Under the pieces are notes generated by a model, which saw nothing but the letters and a program-made list of their open reading frames with translations, was not told the origin of the DNA and made no database searches. Both the position numbers and the translations under genes were made by a program. A DNA stretch of 12,402 bases. Source: Bdellovibrionaceae bacterium UBA6776 (GTDB taxonomy: Bacteria; Bdellovibrionota; Bdellovibrionia; Bdellovibrionales; UBA1609). The stretch covers positions 22,661 through 35,062 of the forward strand of contig DKGG01000015.1 in NCBI GenBank assembly GCA_002453155.1, in the 5' to 3' direction. Shown here piece by piece: positions 1-6,509 of this stretch. Position 1 is the stretch's first letter, and the number at the start of each line of letters is the position of its first letter.

Positions 1-24
1 ATAACGGATAACGGATAACGGATA
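1..24. repeat. ATAACGG heptanucleotide tandem repeat (truncated by window edge)
   Basis: Three perfect copies of ATAACGG lie at 1-7, 8-14 and 15-21, followed by a partial ATAC. The array starts at the window boundary, so its true length is unknown. Its last unit runs into the first copy of the 300 bp direct repeat. At the matching place before the second copy (about 440-450) there is only one diverged unit. Confidence 0.7.
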
Positions 25-310
25 CTTACTGAAGGAATTTACTTTTAGAAGTGAAATTTGAAACTGTATTTCAACCGAACCCCAAAAAGGCGATATTTTT
101 ACTATTGAAAACAGTATCAGTACGATCTTTCTAAAATTTTAGCCGCGTCCGCCAAAGGAATTTTTAAGGCTCACTTTCAGACCCATCAAAAATATTCGAT
201 GAATTAAATCTCTTCAAAAGTTGTTTCTCTAAAAGAGTCCGTGGTTAAATTCTAAAAATTTCGGAATTCAAAATGCAATTTAAAATTCGCTGCCATAGAC
301 GATTTAACAC
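14..310. repeat. Direct repeat, copy A (~297 bp, intergenic)
   Basis: This stretch aligns along its whole length with 440-737, in the same orientation. By eye there are about 30 mismatches and one single-base indel, so roughly 90% identity. Shared blocks include GAAGGAATTTACTT, CGATATTTTTACTATTG and ATCAAAAATATTCGATGAAT. I see no terminal inverted repeats, transposase, or reading frame kept open in both copies. The differences are not concentrated at third positions of any frame, and the single-base indel would break a shared frame. It is AT-rich compared with the genes. It may be a dispersed non-coding repeat, a decayed element or a structured RNA, but nothing identifies it. Confidence 0.85.
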
Positions 311-439
311 CATTCTGACTTCGCCCTTGGCGTGAGTTTACAAAACACATTCCCGATCTCGTTAAAATAAAAAAGTCTTCACAGACGGAGTTTTAAAGAC
401 CCAAAATCACGTCAACAAAATAACATTTTTCGACTTCCC
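311..439. other. AT-rich spacer between the two direct repeats, no gene seen
   Basis: About 130 bases separate the two repeat copies. I find no open frame with a plausible start, no RNA fold I can support and no clear promoter. Homology between what follows copy A and what follows copy B fades quickly after the end of each copy. Confidence 0.5.
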
Positions 440-737
440 GATATCCGATACCTACTGAAGGAATTTACTTATAGAAGTGAAATTTGAAACTGCAATTCAG
501 CCGAACCCCAAAAAAACGATATTTTTACTATTGAAAACAGTTTCATGACGATCTTTCTAAAATTCTAATCGCGTCCGCCAAAGGAATTTTTAAGGTTCAA
601 TTTCAGACCCATCAAAAATATTCGATGAATTAAATCTCTCCAAAAGTTGTCTCTTAAAAAGAATCCCTGGTTAAAATCTAAAAATTTTTGGGATTCAAAA
701 TGCAATTTAAAATTCGCCGTCACAGACGATCCAACAC
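440..737. repeat. Direct repeat, copy B (~298 bp, intergenic)
   Basis: Second copy of the element at 14-310, offset by about 426 bases and in the same orientation. The longest shared runs are in the centre, around 588-640. Short TTG-started frames crossing its right part carry no recognisable domain and are not kept in copy A, so I treat the copy as non-coding. From its end to base 807 I see no gene, only a possible weak hairpin. Confidence 0.85.
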
Positions 738-777
738 AACTAAGGCTTCATTTTTCAAAAGAAATGGAAATCAAAAG

Positions 778-792
778 ACGGGAAAAACCCGC
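778..792 (-). terminator. Weak candidate terminator for the DUF2892 gene
   Basis: Read on the minus strand, GCGGG and CCCGT flank a TTTTT loop, giving four G-C pairs plus a G-U pair. CTTTTGATTT follows. The hairpin lies about 16 bases beyond the stop of the minus-strand gene. The stem is short and the T run is interrupted, so this is tentative. Confidence 0.3.
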
Positions 793-807
793 AAACAAAC
801 ACAAAGT

Positions 808-1023
808 CTACAAGCGTTCAGAAGAGATCAACTTGTAAATGGGACAGTAGCCCCAACTGCCGGAAGCCAACAAATACAAACCGACAAAAGACCAGGTCGG
901 TCCACCGCCAAGGCCCCAGGCCACTAAAAATAAACCAATAAAAAAACGTAGGATTCGATCCAAGCTGGCTAAATTCTTTTTCACCCTTTGATTTAGACCA
1001 AGGCCTATCCAAAAGTTCAACAT
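808..1023 (-). CDS. Small DUF2892 (YgaP-like) inner-membrane protein, 71 aa
   Basis: The core matches the DUF2892 pattern: a basic, polar N-terminal lead with NLASLDRILR (17-26), a first membrane helix (about 27-41), a Gly-Gly-Gly-Pro turn (39-42), a second helix (about 44-58) and the hallmark GYCPIY motif (58-63) before a short tail. Family members are usually 60-70 residues and sit in the inner membrane. Their role is poorly defined, and some are fused to rhodanese domains. I chose the ATG at 1021-1023 because GGGGAAG lies 10 bases upstream. A longer TTG start at 1063-1065 lacks such a site, and an internal GTG at 982-984 has its purine run touching the codon. The gene is divergent from the phosphorelay operon. 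The family call is from remembered motif similarity, not a search. Confidence 0.75.
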   Translation of the reverse strand: MLNFWIGLGLNQRVKKNLASLDRILRFFIGLFLVAWGLGGGPTWSFVGLYLLASGSWGYCPIYKLISSERL

Positions 1024-1085
1024 TTTTGCACAACTTCCCCGACGAAAAATAAGGCTTTCCCGCAAAAATGCCGATGAGCCCTTAT

Positions 1086-1092
1086 AAGGAGG
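1086..1092 (+). promoter_or_regulatory. Strong Shine-Dalgarno that sets a TTG start
   Basis: AAGGAGG is followed by 8 bases and then TTG at 1101-1103. In-frame ATG codons upstream at 1068 and 1074 have no comparable site. If either were used, this sequence would lie inside the coding region. Confidence 0.8.
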
Positions 1093-1100
1093 ACTTCTCT

Positions 1101-1805
1101 TTGGCGCGAATTTTAGTGGTCGATGATGATGGCGACATTTTAAAACTGGCGAAAGCGGTTTTGGCCCATGAAAATCATGAGGTCTTTGTGGCGTCTGATG
1201 CCATGCAGGCCATGGACATTTTGAATCACCAAAGTTTAGACCTTCTCGTCTCTGATGCGAACATGCCTCACTATTCTGGATTCGAATTGGTGCAAACTCT
1301 TAAGCGCGATCCTCAATTCGTAGATCTTCCCGTTGCCATGCTCACCGGTCTGCGTGAACGCAAAGACATCGAAAAGGCCATCAAAGTGGGTGTGGACGAC
1401 TACATCGTAAAGCCCATCGATCCCATGATTTTTATTCAAAAGATTGATCTGATCCTTCGCAAAAATCCACCCAAGGAACATCCGAAGATTCATTTGGATC
1501 CGGACGCCGAAAACTCCTATGGAAAAGTTCAGGTGGATATGCAAATTCTCAGCATTTCCGAAGTTGAAATTCAAATAGAAACCGGAGCCAACTATCCTTT
1601 GGGAAAAACCTTAGAACTTTCCTGTGCGTTTTTCTCAAAAGATCTTGGGGAAGAACCACCTTTAATGAAAGTGAGCCACAAAGATTCCTTAGAGAATCAC
1701 CAATGGCGCTACACCCTCACCTACTTGGGCGCTCGCGAAAGCTACCTCCAAAAAGTGAGAAAGTGGATCTTCACTCACGGCTCCTCAACTCGAAAGGTTT
1801 CCTAA
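1101..1805 (+). CDS. Response regulator with C-terminal PilZ-like domain, 234 aa
   Basis: Residues 1-120 form a receiver domain: acidic pocket D8-D9, phospho-acceptor D52 in VSDANMP, switch residue T82 and conserved K104 in VKP. Residues ~138-230 read like a PilZ beta-barrel (GKVQVDMQILSISEVEIQI, then a PLGKTLEL turn). However, the RxxxR lead and the DxSxxG motif that bind c-di-GMP are absent, SISEVEI standing where DIS..G is expected. The domain may therefore act as a protein-interaction output. There is no DNA-binding domain. The TTG start is set by a strong ribosome-binding site, and the receiver begins at residue 2, as is normal. It is the first gene of a four-gene phosphorelay operon and the only one with an extra output-like domain, so it is the likely end effector. 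The receiver call is secure; the PilZ call is moderate. Confidence 0.88.
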   Translation: MARILVVDDDGDILKLAKAVLAHENHEVFVASDAMQAMDILNHQSLDLLVSDANMPHYSGFELVQTLKRDPQFVDLPVAMLTGLRERKDIEKAIKVGVDDYIVKPIDPMIFIQKIDLILRKNPPKEHPKIHLDPDAENSYGKVQVDMQILSISEVEIQIETGANYPLGKTLELSCAFFSKDLGEEPPLMKVSHKDSLENHQWRYTLTYLGARESYLQKVRKWIFTHGSSTRKVS

Positions 1806-1806
1806 A

Positions 1807-2175
1807 ATGAATATTCTCTTGGCGGAAGACGATCACAACATTTCAAAGATTGCTTGTTTGGCGCTCGAAAAAATGGGCGGACACCAAGTGGAGTGGGTTT
1901 CTGACGGAAAAACCGCGTTGGAAAAAGCCCTCAGCGGAGACTACGACGTGATTCTTCTGGATGAAATGATGCCCGAACTGAACGGCCTGAGAGTCTGTGA
2001 ACTTTACCAATCTCAATCGCCTCAACCGAAACCAGTGATTTTTTTGAGCGCTAAATCTCAAGACAGTGATGTGGCGGCTTTCGAAAAAATCGGTTTGGGC
2101 TTTATCGCAAAACCTTTTGATCCTATGACCCTAAACGCCTCCATTCAAAGTTTGATGGAGAAAGTCGCCGCGTGA
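1807..2175 (+). CDS. Single-domain response regulator (receiver only), 122 aa
   Basis: The whole protein is one CheY-like receiver. It has acidic residues E7-D8-D9, phospho-acceptor D52 in LLDEMMP, S81 at the switch position (Thr is more common but Ser is accepted), and K102 in AKPFDP. With no output domain, it could pass phosphate between the kinase and the HPt protein or act by binding a target. The start is one base after the previous stop, and AAAGG (1793-1797) lies about 9 bases ahead. Its last codon and stop overlap the kinase start in a GTGA arrangement, so the two are probably translationally coupled. The partner kinase and HPt are inferred from gene order. Confidence 0.92.
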   Translation: MNILLAEDDHNISKIACLALEKMGGHQVEWVSDGKTALEKALSGDYDVILLDEMMPELNGLRVCELYQSQSPQPKPVIFLSAKSQDSDVAAFEKIGLGFIAKPFDPMTLNASIQSLMEKVAA

Positions 2176-3521
2176 AATCCATCCGCTCCAAACTCTTTTT
2201 GCTGATGAGCTTGATCTTTGGAATTTCCCTAGGACTCAATCTTATGGCTTACATGAGTTTTATGGAGTTAAAATCCTTGCGCATGCAGGTCGAGCTGGGC
2301 AATCAAATGGAGTTGGAACTGAACCAACTTCCTTCGGACCTGAAGCTGACTCCGGGGACCATTGAAAAACTCAAGGCAAAAGCGGCTCCGATGAAGCCCA
2401 CCTTGCGATTGGCGGGAATGGAATTGCTTTTAGAAAAGGCTGACAAAAGACACCGCCGCAGCTTTCAAAAACATTTTAAAACCTTTCGCACCAACGAAAC
2501 TGAATTTCGGCGCTACACTCTCAACCAAATGAACTACCTGGAGAAAAAGGTTCTGTTTCTTACAGGGCTTGGAGTTGTTGGACTTCTGATTGGCTTTGCC
2601 TTTCTTCACAGCTTTATCAAAGTTCTTGTCATCAAGCCCATTGAGTCCTTGTCTTCAAAGATGTTGGACTTTTTGCACAACCGTTACACCTATCAGTTTG
2701 GCGTTCCTCGAAATGATGAAATCGGAAACCTACACTCCAGCTTCAACTCTCTGGCTCAAAGAGTGATCACCCATACCGATGAACTCAAAAGTTTAGACCA
2801 AGCCAAATCGGATTTCTTAAGCATCGCCAGTCACGAACTTCGAACTCCACTGACTTCAATCAAAGGTTCTTTGTCGCTCATGCGTGGAGGAATGGCCGGA
2901 GATATGAACGAAGTGGCCTCCGAACTTTTAGGAATTGCCGAAATGGAGTCGGACCGCCTGATTCGATTGATCAATGATCTTTTAGATTTGGCAAAGATCG
3001 AAGCTGGCAAGTTGCCGCTGACCACCGTTTGGGTTTCTGCATCCGACCTGGTGCAAACCACATTTAAAAGTTTGCAGGGCCTTTCTCAAAGTGCTGGCGT
3101 GGATTTGGTTTTCGAAAATCATGCGGAGAATGTCCAAGTGGAAATTGATCAGGACCGCATTCAACAGGTGCTGACCAACTTAATGTCCAACGCCATCAAG
3201 TTTTCGCCAAAAGGAGATTGTGTGATTGCTCGCGTGATCCTTTCGGATCAAGAGGGCATTCGCTTTGAAGTGAAAGATCACGGAAAAGGCATTGATCCTG
3301 AAGATCAAAAATTGATCTTTCAAAAATTCAGACAGGTCACTGGCCCCAACAATCCTTTGGTCAAAGGCACCGGACTTGGGCTGGCCATTGCAAAAGCCAT
3401 CGTTGAAGAGCACCAAGGGGAAATTGGTCTTACTTCCAAGCCCGGAGAGGGCAGCACCTTCTTTTTTACCATTAAGAAATGGCGCTTTAAAAGTGCAGAA
3501 AATCACGCGGAGGCCTCATGA
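2172..3521 (+). CDS. Membrane sensor histidine kinase with HAMP domain, 449 aa
   Basis: The order is: TM1 (about 7-29), a ~97-residue charged and probably helical external region, TM2 (about 127-149), HAMP (about 150-203), HisKA with phospho-accepting H221 in SHELRTP, and HATPase_c. The ATPase shows the N box (NLMSN, N340), G1 (D369 in KDHGKGI), F box (IFQKFRQ) and G2 (GTGLGLAIAK, 399-408), all intact. No PAS, GAF or other named sensor domain is seen, so the signal is presumably read by the extracytoplasmic helices. It starts with GTG, overlapping the receiver stop by four bases, and ends by overlapping the HPt ATG by four bases. It lacks an attached receiver, so the relay must use the separate receiver and HPt proteins encoded beside it. 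Confidence 0.95.
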   Translation: MKSIRSKLFLLMSLIFGISLGLNLMAYMSFMELKSLRMQVELGNQMELELNQLPSDLKLTPGTIEKLKAKAAPMKPTLRLAGMELLLEKADKRHRRSFQKHFKTFRTNETEFRRYTLNQMNYLEKKVLFLTGLGVVGLLIGFAFLHSFIKVLVIKPIESLSSKMLDFLHNRYTYQFGVPRNDEIGNLHSSFNSLAQRVITHTDELKSLDQAKSDFLSIASHELRTPLTSIKGSLSLMRGGMAGDMNEVASELLGIAEMESDRLIRLINDLLDLAKIEAGKLPLTTVWVSASDLVQTTFKSLQGLSQSAGVDLVFENHAENVQVEIDQDRIQQVLTNLMSNAIKFSPKGDCVIARVILSDQEGIRFEVKDHGKGIDPEDQKLIFQKFRQVTGPNNPLVKGTGLGLAIAKAIVEEHQGEIGLTSKPGEGSTFFFTIKKWRFKSAENHAEAS

Positions 3522-3859
3522 GTTTGGATGACCTTTTAAAACAACTGCAAAAGGAATATTTGGAAGAAATTCCCTCACGCATTGAAGGCATTCAATCCCA
3601 TGTGGACGCAAAGAACATGGATGCCTTAAAGGAAGATTTTCACAAAATGAAAGGCACCGGAAAAACCTATGGAATTCCGGAAATCACCGAACTGGGTGAA
3701 AAAATGGAAAGTCTTTTTCTCGCCTGCCCGGCTCAAGGTTTGTCACGGGTGAATGAAGCTTTGGCCATTTTGAGTCGGATCCATGATTCACGCACCCAAG
3801 GACAAGCCTATATGATTCACGAAGACTCTCGCTTTATGGAAATTCAAAAAGCCAGCTAG
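3518..3859 (+). CDS. Histidine phosphotransfer (HPt) domain protein, 113 aa
   Basis: A small helical protein with the HPt signature: H42 in FHKMKGTGKTYG, followed by the usual helix (EITELGEKMESLF). Length is typical for a stand-alone HPt. The last ~25 residues (HDSRTQGQAY onward) are polar and add nothing recognisable. The ATG overlaps the kinase stop as ATGA, with GGAGG (3509-3513) just upstream, so it is translationally coupled to the kinase. Its presence makes a full kinase-receiver-HPt-receiver relay possible within one operon. The stop lies three bases from the stop of the convergent FAD oxidase gene. The family call is firm; the direction of phosphate flow is inferred. Confidence 0.9.
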   Translation: MSLDDLLKQLQKEYLEEIPSRIEGIQSHVDAKNMDALKEDFHKMKGTGKTYGIPEITELGEKMESLFLACPAQGLSRVNEALAILSRIHDSRTQGQAYMIHEDSRFMEIQKAS

Positions 3860-3862
3860 CTT

Positions 3863-5245
3863 TTACAGATCAAAAATTTTCCCAGGATTTAAAATTCCAT
3901 CAGGATCAAAAGATTTTTTGATGCCTCGAAAGATTTCCACCTCAGCTTTGGAGCGGGTAAATTCCAAATAGGGCTTTTTGACAATTCCCACTCCGTGTTC
4001 GGCGGAAATACTGCCTTCAAATTTTTGCAAAGATTGAAAGAGCAATTCACTGGCATGGGCACACTTCGATAAAAATTCGGTTTTGTCCATGCTTTCGGGC
4101 TTTAAAATATTGATGTGAAGATTTCCATCGCCGATGTGGCCAAACCACACCACTCGCAAATCCGGATACTCCTTTTTCAAAAGAGATTCGGTGGACTCCA
4201 AAAATCCTGGCACCTTTGAAATGCGAACAGAAATGTCATTTTTGTATGGAGAAAAGGGAGTGGCGCACTCACTGATGTCTTCGCGGTAACTCCAAAGCTC
4301 CTTGGCTTGCTGTGGGGATTGAGCCAATACGCCATCTACAATCAATCCCTTCTCCACACACTCTTCAAACAAGGCCAAGGCGCGGTCTTCAGCGTCTACC
4401 GAGTCTTTCTCCCCTTCCACAACCAAATAATAGGGGTATTCGGAATCAAAGGGAGCTTTTCGAGAAGACTCGGACTCCACAACCAATGATAGCGCTTCCT
4501 GGGTAAACATTTCGAAGGCAATTAAAGAAAGATTCTTTCGAAAAGACTTAAACACTTCCATGATGGAAGCCAAAGAATCCACGGCAAAAAGAAACACCAT
4601 GGTTTCTTTTGGAGGAGGACACAATCGCATCTCTGCTTTTGTAACAAATCCCAAAGTTCCCTCGGAACCAATCATCAAGTGGCGCAAGTCATACCCTGTG
4701 GCATTTTTGATCAAACCTTGGTTGAGCTTCAACACCTCTCCAGTGCCGGTCACAACTTCCAAACTCATTACCCAATCTCGGGTCAAACCATAGCGAAGAA
4801 CGTGAATGCCTCCCGCATTGGTTGCAATGTTTCCACCCACCTGACTGGAACCTCGAGCGGCAAAATCGATGGGAAAGTAAAGGCCCTTGTCTTTGGCAAA
4901 ATTCTGCAAGTCTTCCGTGATGACTCCCGGCTCAATCCAAACCGAGGAATCCACATCACTGAATTCTAAAATACGATTCATCTTTTGAAAGGAAACGATC
5001 ACTTCACCTTTGGTCGCCGTGGCCGCCCCACTGAGTCCCGTGCGTCCTCCAGAAGGAATCAAGGCCACCTTTTCCTTTCGCGCCCACTGAACCAACTTCA
5101 CCACCTCTTCGGTGGATCGAGGGAAAACAACCGCACTGGCATTGAAATCAATGTTCTTTGCCCAATCATGTCCGTACTCACTTAAAGTGCTGGCATCATT
5201 TAAAACTTGGTCTTTCGAAAGCAAAGACTGGAGCGCTTCAATCAT
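3863..5245 (-). CDS. GlcD-family FAD-linked oxidase, probable D-2-hydroxyglutarate dehydrogenase, 460 aa
   Basis: The N-terminal PCMH-type FAD-binding domain shows PSGGRTGLSG (64-73), VGGNIATNAGG (136-146) and GSEGTLG (193-199). The C-terminal substrate domain has R321 and S325, K335-N-D, the metal-binding HIGDGNLH (370-377) and SAEHG (E416-H417). These are the landmarks of the family that oxidises D-2-hydroxy acids (D-lactate, glycolate, D-2-hydroxyglutarate), passing electrons on through FAD. Length is normal. Generic motifs do not separate the substrates. I favour D-2-hydroxyglutarate because the ATG overlaps the serA stop as ATGA. SerA makes 2-hydroxyglutarate from 2-oxoglutarate, and in Pseudomonas the two enzymes are reported to work as a coupled pair. 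D-lactate or glycolate dehydrogenase remain possible. No GlcE or GlcF partner is adjacent. Confidence 0.85.
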   Translation of the reverse strand: MIEALQSLLSKDQVLNDASTLSEYGHDWAKNIDFNASAVVFPRSTEEVVKLVQWARKEKVALIPSGGRTGLSGAATATKGEVIVSFQKMNRILEFSDVDSSVWIEPGVITEDLQNFAKDKGLYFPIDFAARGSSQVGGNIATNAGGIHVLRYGLTRDWVMSLEVVTGTGEVLKLNQGLIKNATGYDLRHLMIGSEGTLGFVTKAEMRLCPPPKETMVFLFAVDSLASIMEVFKSFRKNLSLIAFEMFTQEALSLVVESESSRKAPFDSEYPYYLVVEGEKDSVDAEDRALALFEECVEKGLIVDGVLAQSPQQAKELWSYREDISECATPFSPYKNDISVRISKVPGFLESTESLLKKEYPDLRVVWFGHIGDGNLHINILKPESMDKTEFLSKCAHASELLFQSLQKFEGSISAEHGVGIVKKPYLEFTRSKAEVEIFRGIKKSFDPDGILNPGKIFDL

Positions 5246-6450
5246 GAAATCACCCGTGACTTGATGGAGGTTTTAAGATTTTGAATGTCTGCACATAGAC
5301 CTTGGGCATCTTTCACTTCCAAATCCATCACCAAATATCCGATTTCAGAATCTGTAGAAAGATACTGGGCTCGAATGTTGGCACCAGATTTTGAAACCAA
5401 ACCGTTGATCTCTCCCAAAACTCCGGGAACGTTTTTGTGAATGTTCAACACGCGACGGGCCTCTTCCTTCAATGGAGGTATTTCCAATTGAGGGAAATTT
5501 ACCGCGCCTAATGTTGCACCCTTCAAAAAATACTCGATCAAAGAGTGACTGACTTCCCGGCCAATGGACTCTTGAGCTTCTTCGGTGCTGCCGCCAATGT
5601 GAGGAGTCAAAATCACGTTGGGTAAATTTTGAAGAGGGCTTTGAAATTGCTCCTGATTGTTTTTGGGTTCGGTGGGAAACACATCCACAGCCGCTCCATG
5701 AAGATGTCCCGACTCCAAGGCTTTGGCCAAACTTTCGATGTCGACCACAGATCCTCGGCTGGCGTTGATTAGGTAGCTGCCCTTTTTCATCCACGAAATC
5801 TCTTCGCCGCCGATCATCCCCGGAGTTAAAGGTGTTTCTGGAACGTGAAGGGAAACAAAATCCGATTGTGACATCAGGTCTTTTAAAGATTCCATGGCAT
5901 GGGCATTCCCAAGAGGAAGCTTTTTCACAATATCAAAGTAAAGAACCTTTAGACCCATGCTTTCCGCAAGCACACTGACCTGACTTCCAATGTGACCATA
6001 ACCCACAATTCCCAAAGTCTTGCCACGGATTTCAAAAGATCCTGAGGCACTTTTGGCCCACTGGCCCTCATGAGCTTTGCGGTTCACATCCCCAAGCTTT
6101 CGAGACAAGGCAATCATCTCTGCAATCACCAACTCGGCCACACTTCGAGTGTTGCTGTAAGGCGCATTGAAAACCGGAATGCCCAATCGGTTGGCCATTT
6201 CCAAATCAATCTGATTGGTCCCAATGCAAAAAGCGCCAACGCTTTCTAAATGAGGACTCTCTTTGAGAACCCTTTCGGTAATTTGTGTTTTGGATCGCAA
6301 GCCCACCGCTTGAAAGTCTTTGAGCTTTTCAATGAGCTCAGACTCGGAGAGCGCGCCTTTGAGGGTTTCAACTTGAAATCCGGCAGCCTGAAGGGACTCT
6401 TGTGCGGACGAATGAATGTTTTCGAGGAGTAAAACTTTTAGGTTTATCAT
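5242..6450 (-). CDS. serA: D-3-phosphoglycerate dehydrogenase, 402 aa
   Basis: Catalyses the first step of L-serine synthesis, 3-phosphoglycerate to 3-phosphohydroxypyruvate with NAD. The protein follows E. coli SerA nearly end to end, including AFCIGTNQIDL, FNAPYSNTRSVAELVI and HVPETP. The NAD fold has GIVGYGHIGS (147-156). Catalytic R232, E261 and H284 keep the same spacing as in E. coli. The C-terminal ACT domain (about 331-402) keeps H338, N340 and N358, matching the serine-binding residues, so feedback inhibition by serine is expected. I take the ATG at 6448-6450. A TTG three codons earlier (6457-6459) touches the -10 box of the apparent promoter. Neither start has a clear Shine-Dalgarno. 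The hydroxy-acid oxidase gene is translationally coupled downstream. Confidence 0.95.
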   Translation of the reverse strand: MINLKVLLLENIHSSAQESLQAAGFQVETLKGALSESELIEKLKDFQAVGLRSKTQITERVLKESPHLESVGAFCIGTNQIDLEMANRLGIPVFNAPYSNTRSVAELVIAEMIALSRKLGDVNRKAHEGQWAKSASGSFEIRGKTLGIVGYGHIGSQVSVLAESMGLKVLYFDIVKKLPLGNAHAMESLKDLMSQSDFVSLHVPETPLTPGMIGGEEISWMKKGSYLINASRGSVVDIESLAKALESGHLHGAAVDVFPTEPKNNQEQFQSPLQNLPNVILTPHIGGSTEEAQESIGREVSHSLIEYFLKGATLGAVNFPQLEIPPLKEEARRVLNIHKNVPGVLGEINGLVSKSGANIRAQYLSTDSEIGYLVMDLEVKDAQGLCADIQNLKTSIKSRVIS

Positions 6451-6458
6451 GTGTTGCA

Positions 6459-6488
6459 ATTCTAGCGAGGATGGGGTTCGATTGTCAC
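6459..6488 (-). promoter_or_regulatory. Sigma-70-like promoter of serA
   Basis: On the minus strand, GTGACA (6483-6488) and TAGAAT (6459-6464) each match the -35 and -10 consensus at five of six bases, separated by 18 bases. Only 8 bases lie between the -10 box and the serA ATG. Transcription should therefore begin near 6452, giving a leader of about two bases or none. Confidence 0.6.
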
Positions 6489-6509
6489 TGAATAAGGAGA
6501 CGAATTGCC

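Noticed and set aside
647..927. Two short TTG-started plus-strand frames over repeat copy B and beyond
   Set aside because: No ribosome-binding site, strongly basic content, not preserved in repeat copy A, and one runs antisense to the DUF2892 gene.
1026..1054. TTGCAC-N17-ATAAGG as a promoter for the phosphorelay operon
   Set aside because: The -10 match is poor. An operon promoter is expected in this divergent gap, but this one is not convincing.
1068..1100. Upstream ATG starts (1068, 1074) for the receiver-PilZ-like gene
   Set aside because: The strong AAGGAGG at 1086-1092 sits inside that extension with ideal spacing to the TTG at 1101, and the receiver fold begins there.
3847..3864. AAAAGC-cagcta-GCTTTT as a bidirectional terminator
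   Set aside because: Only two G-C pairs in the stem and a T run of four, too weak to annotate.
5345..5794. 149-codon open frame in another minus-strand frame of serA
   Set aside because: Overlaps the catalytic and ACT regions of an intact SerA and has low-complexity Arg/Ser/Gly content.
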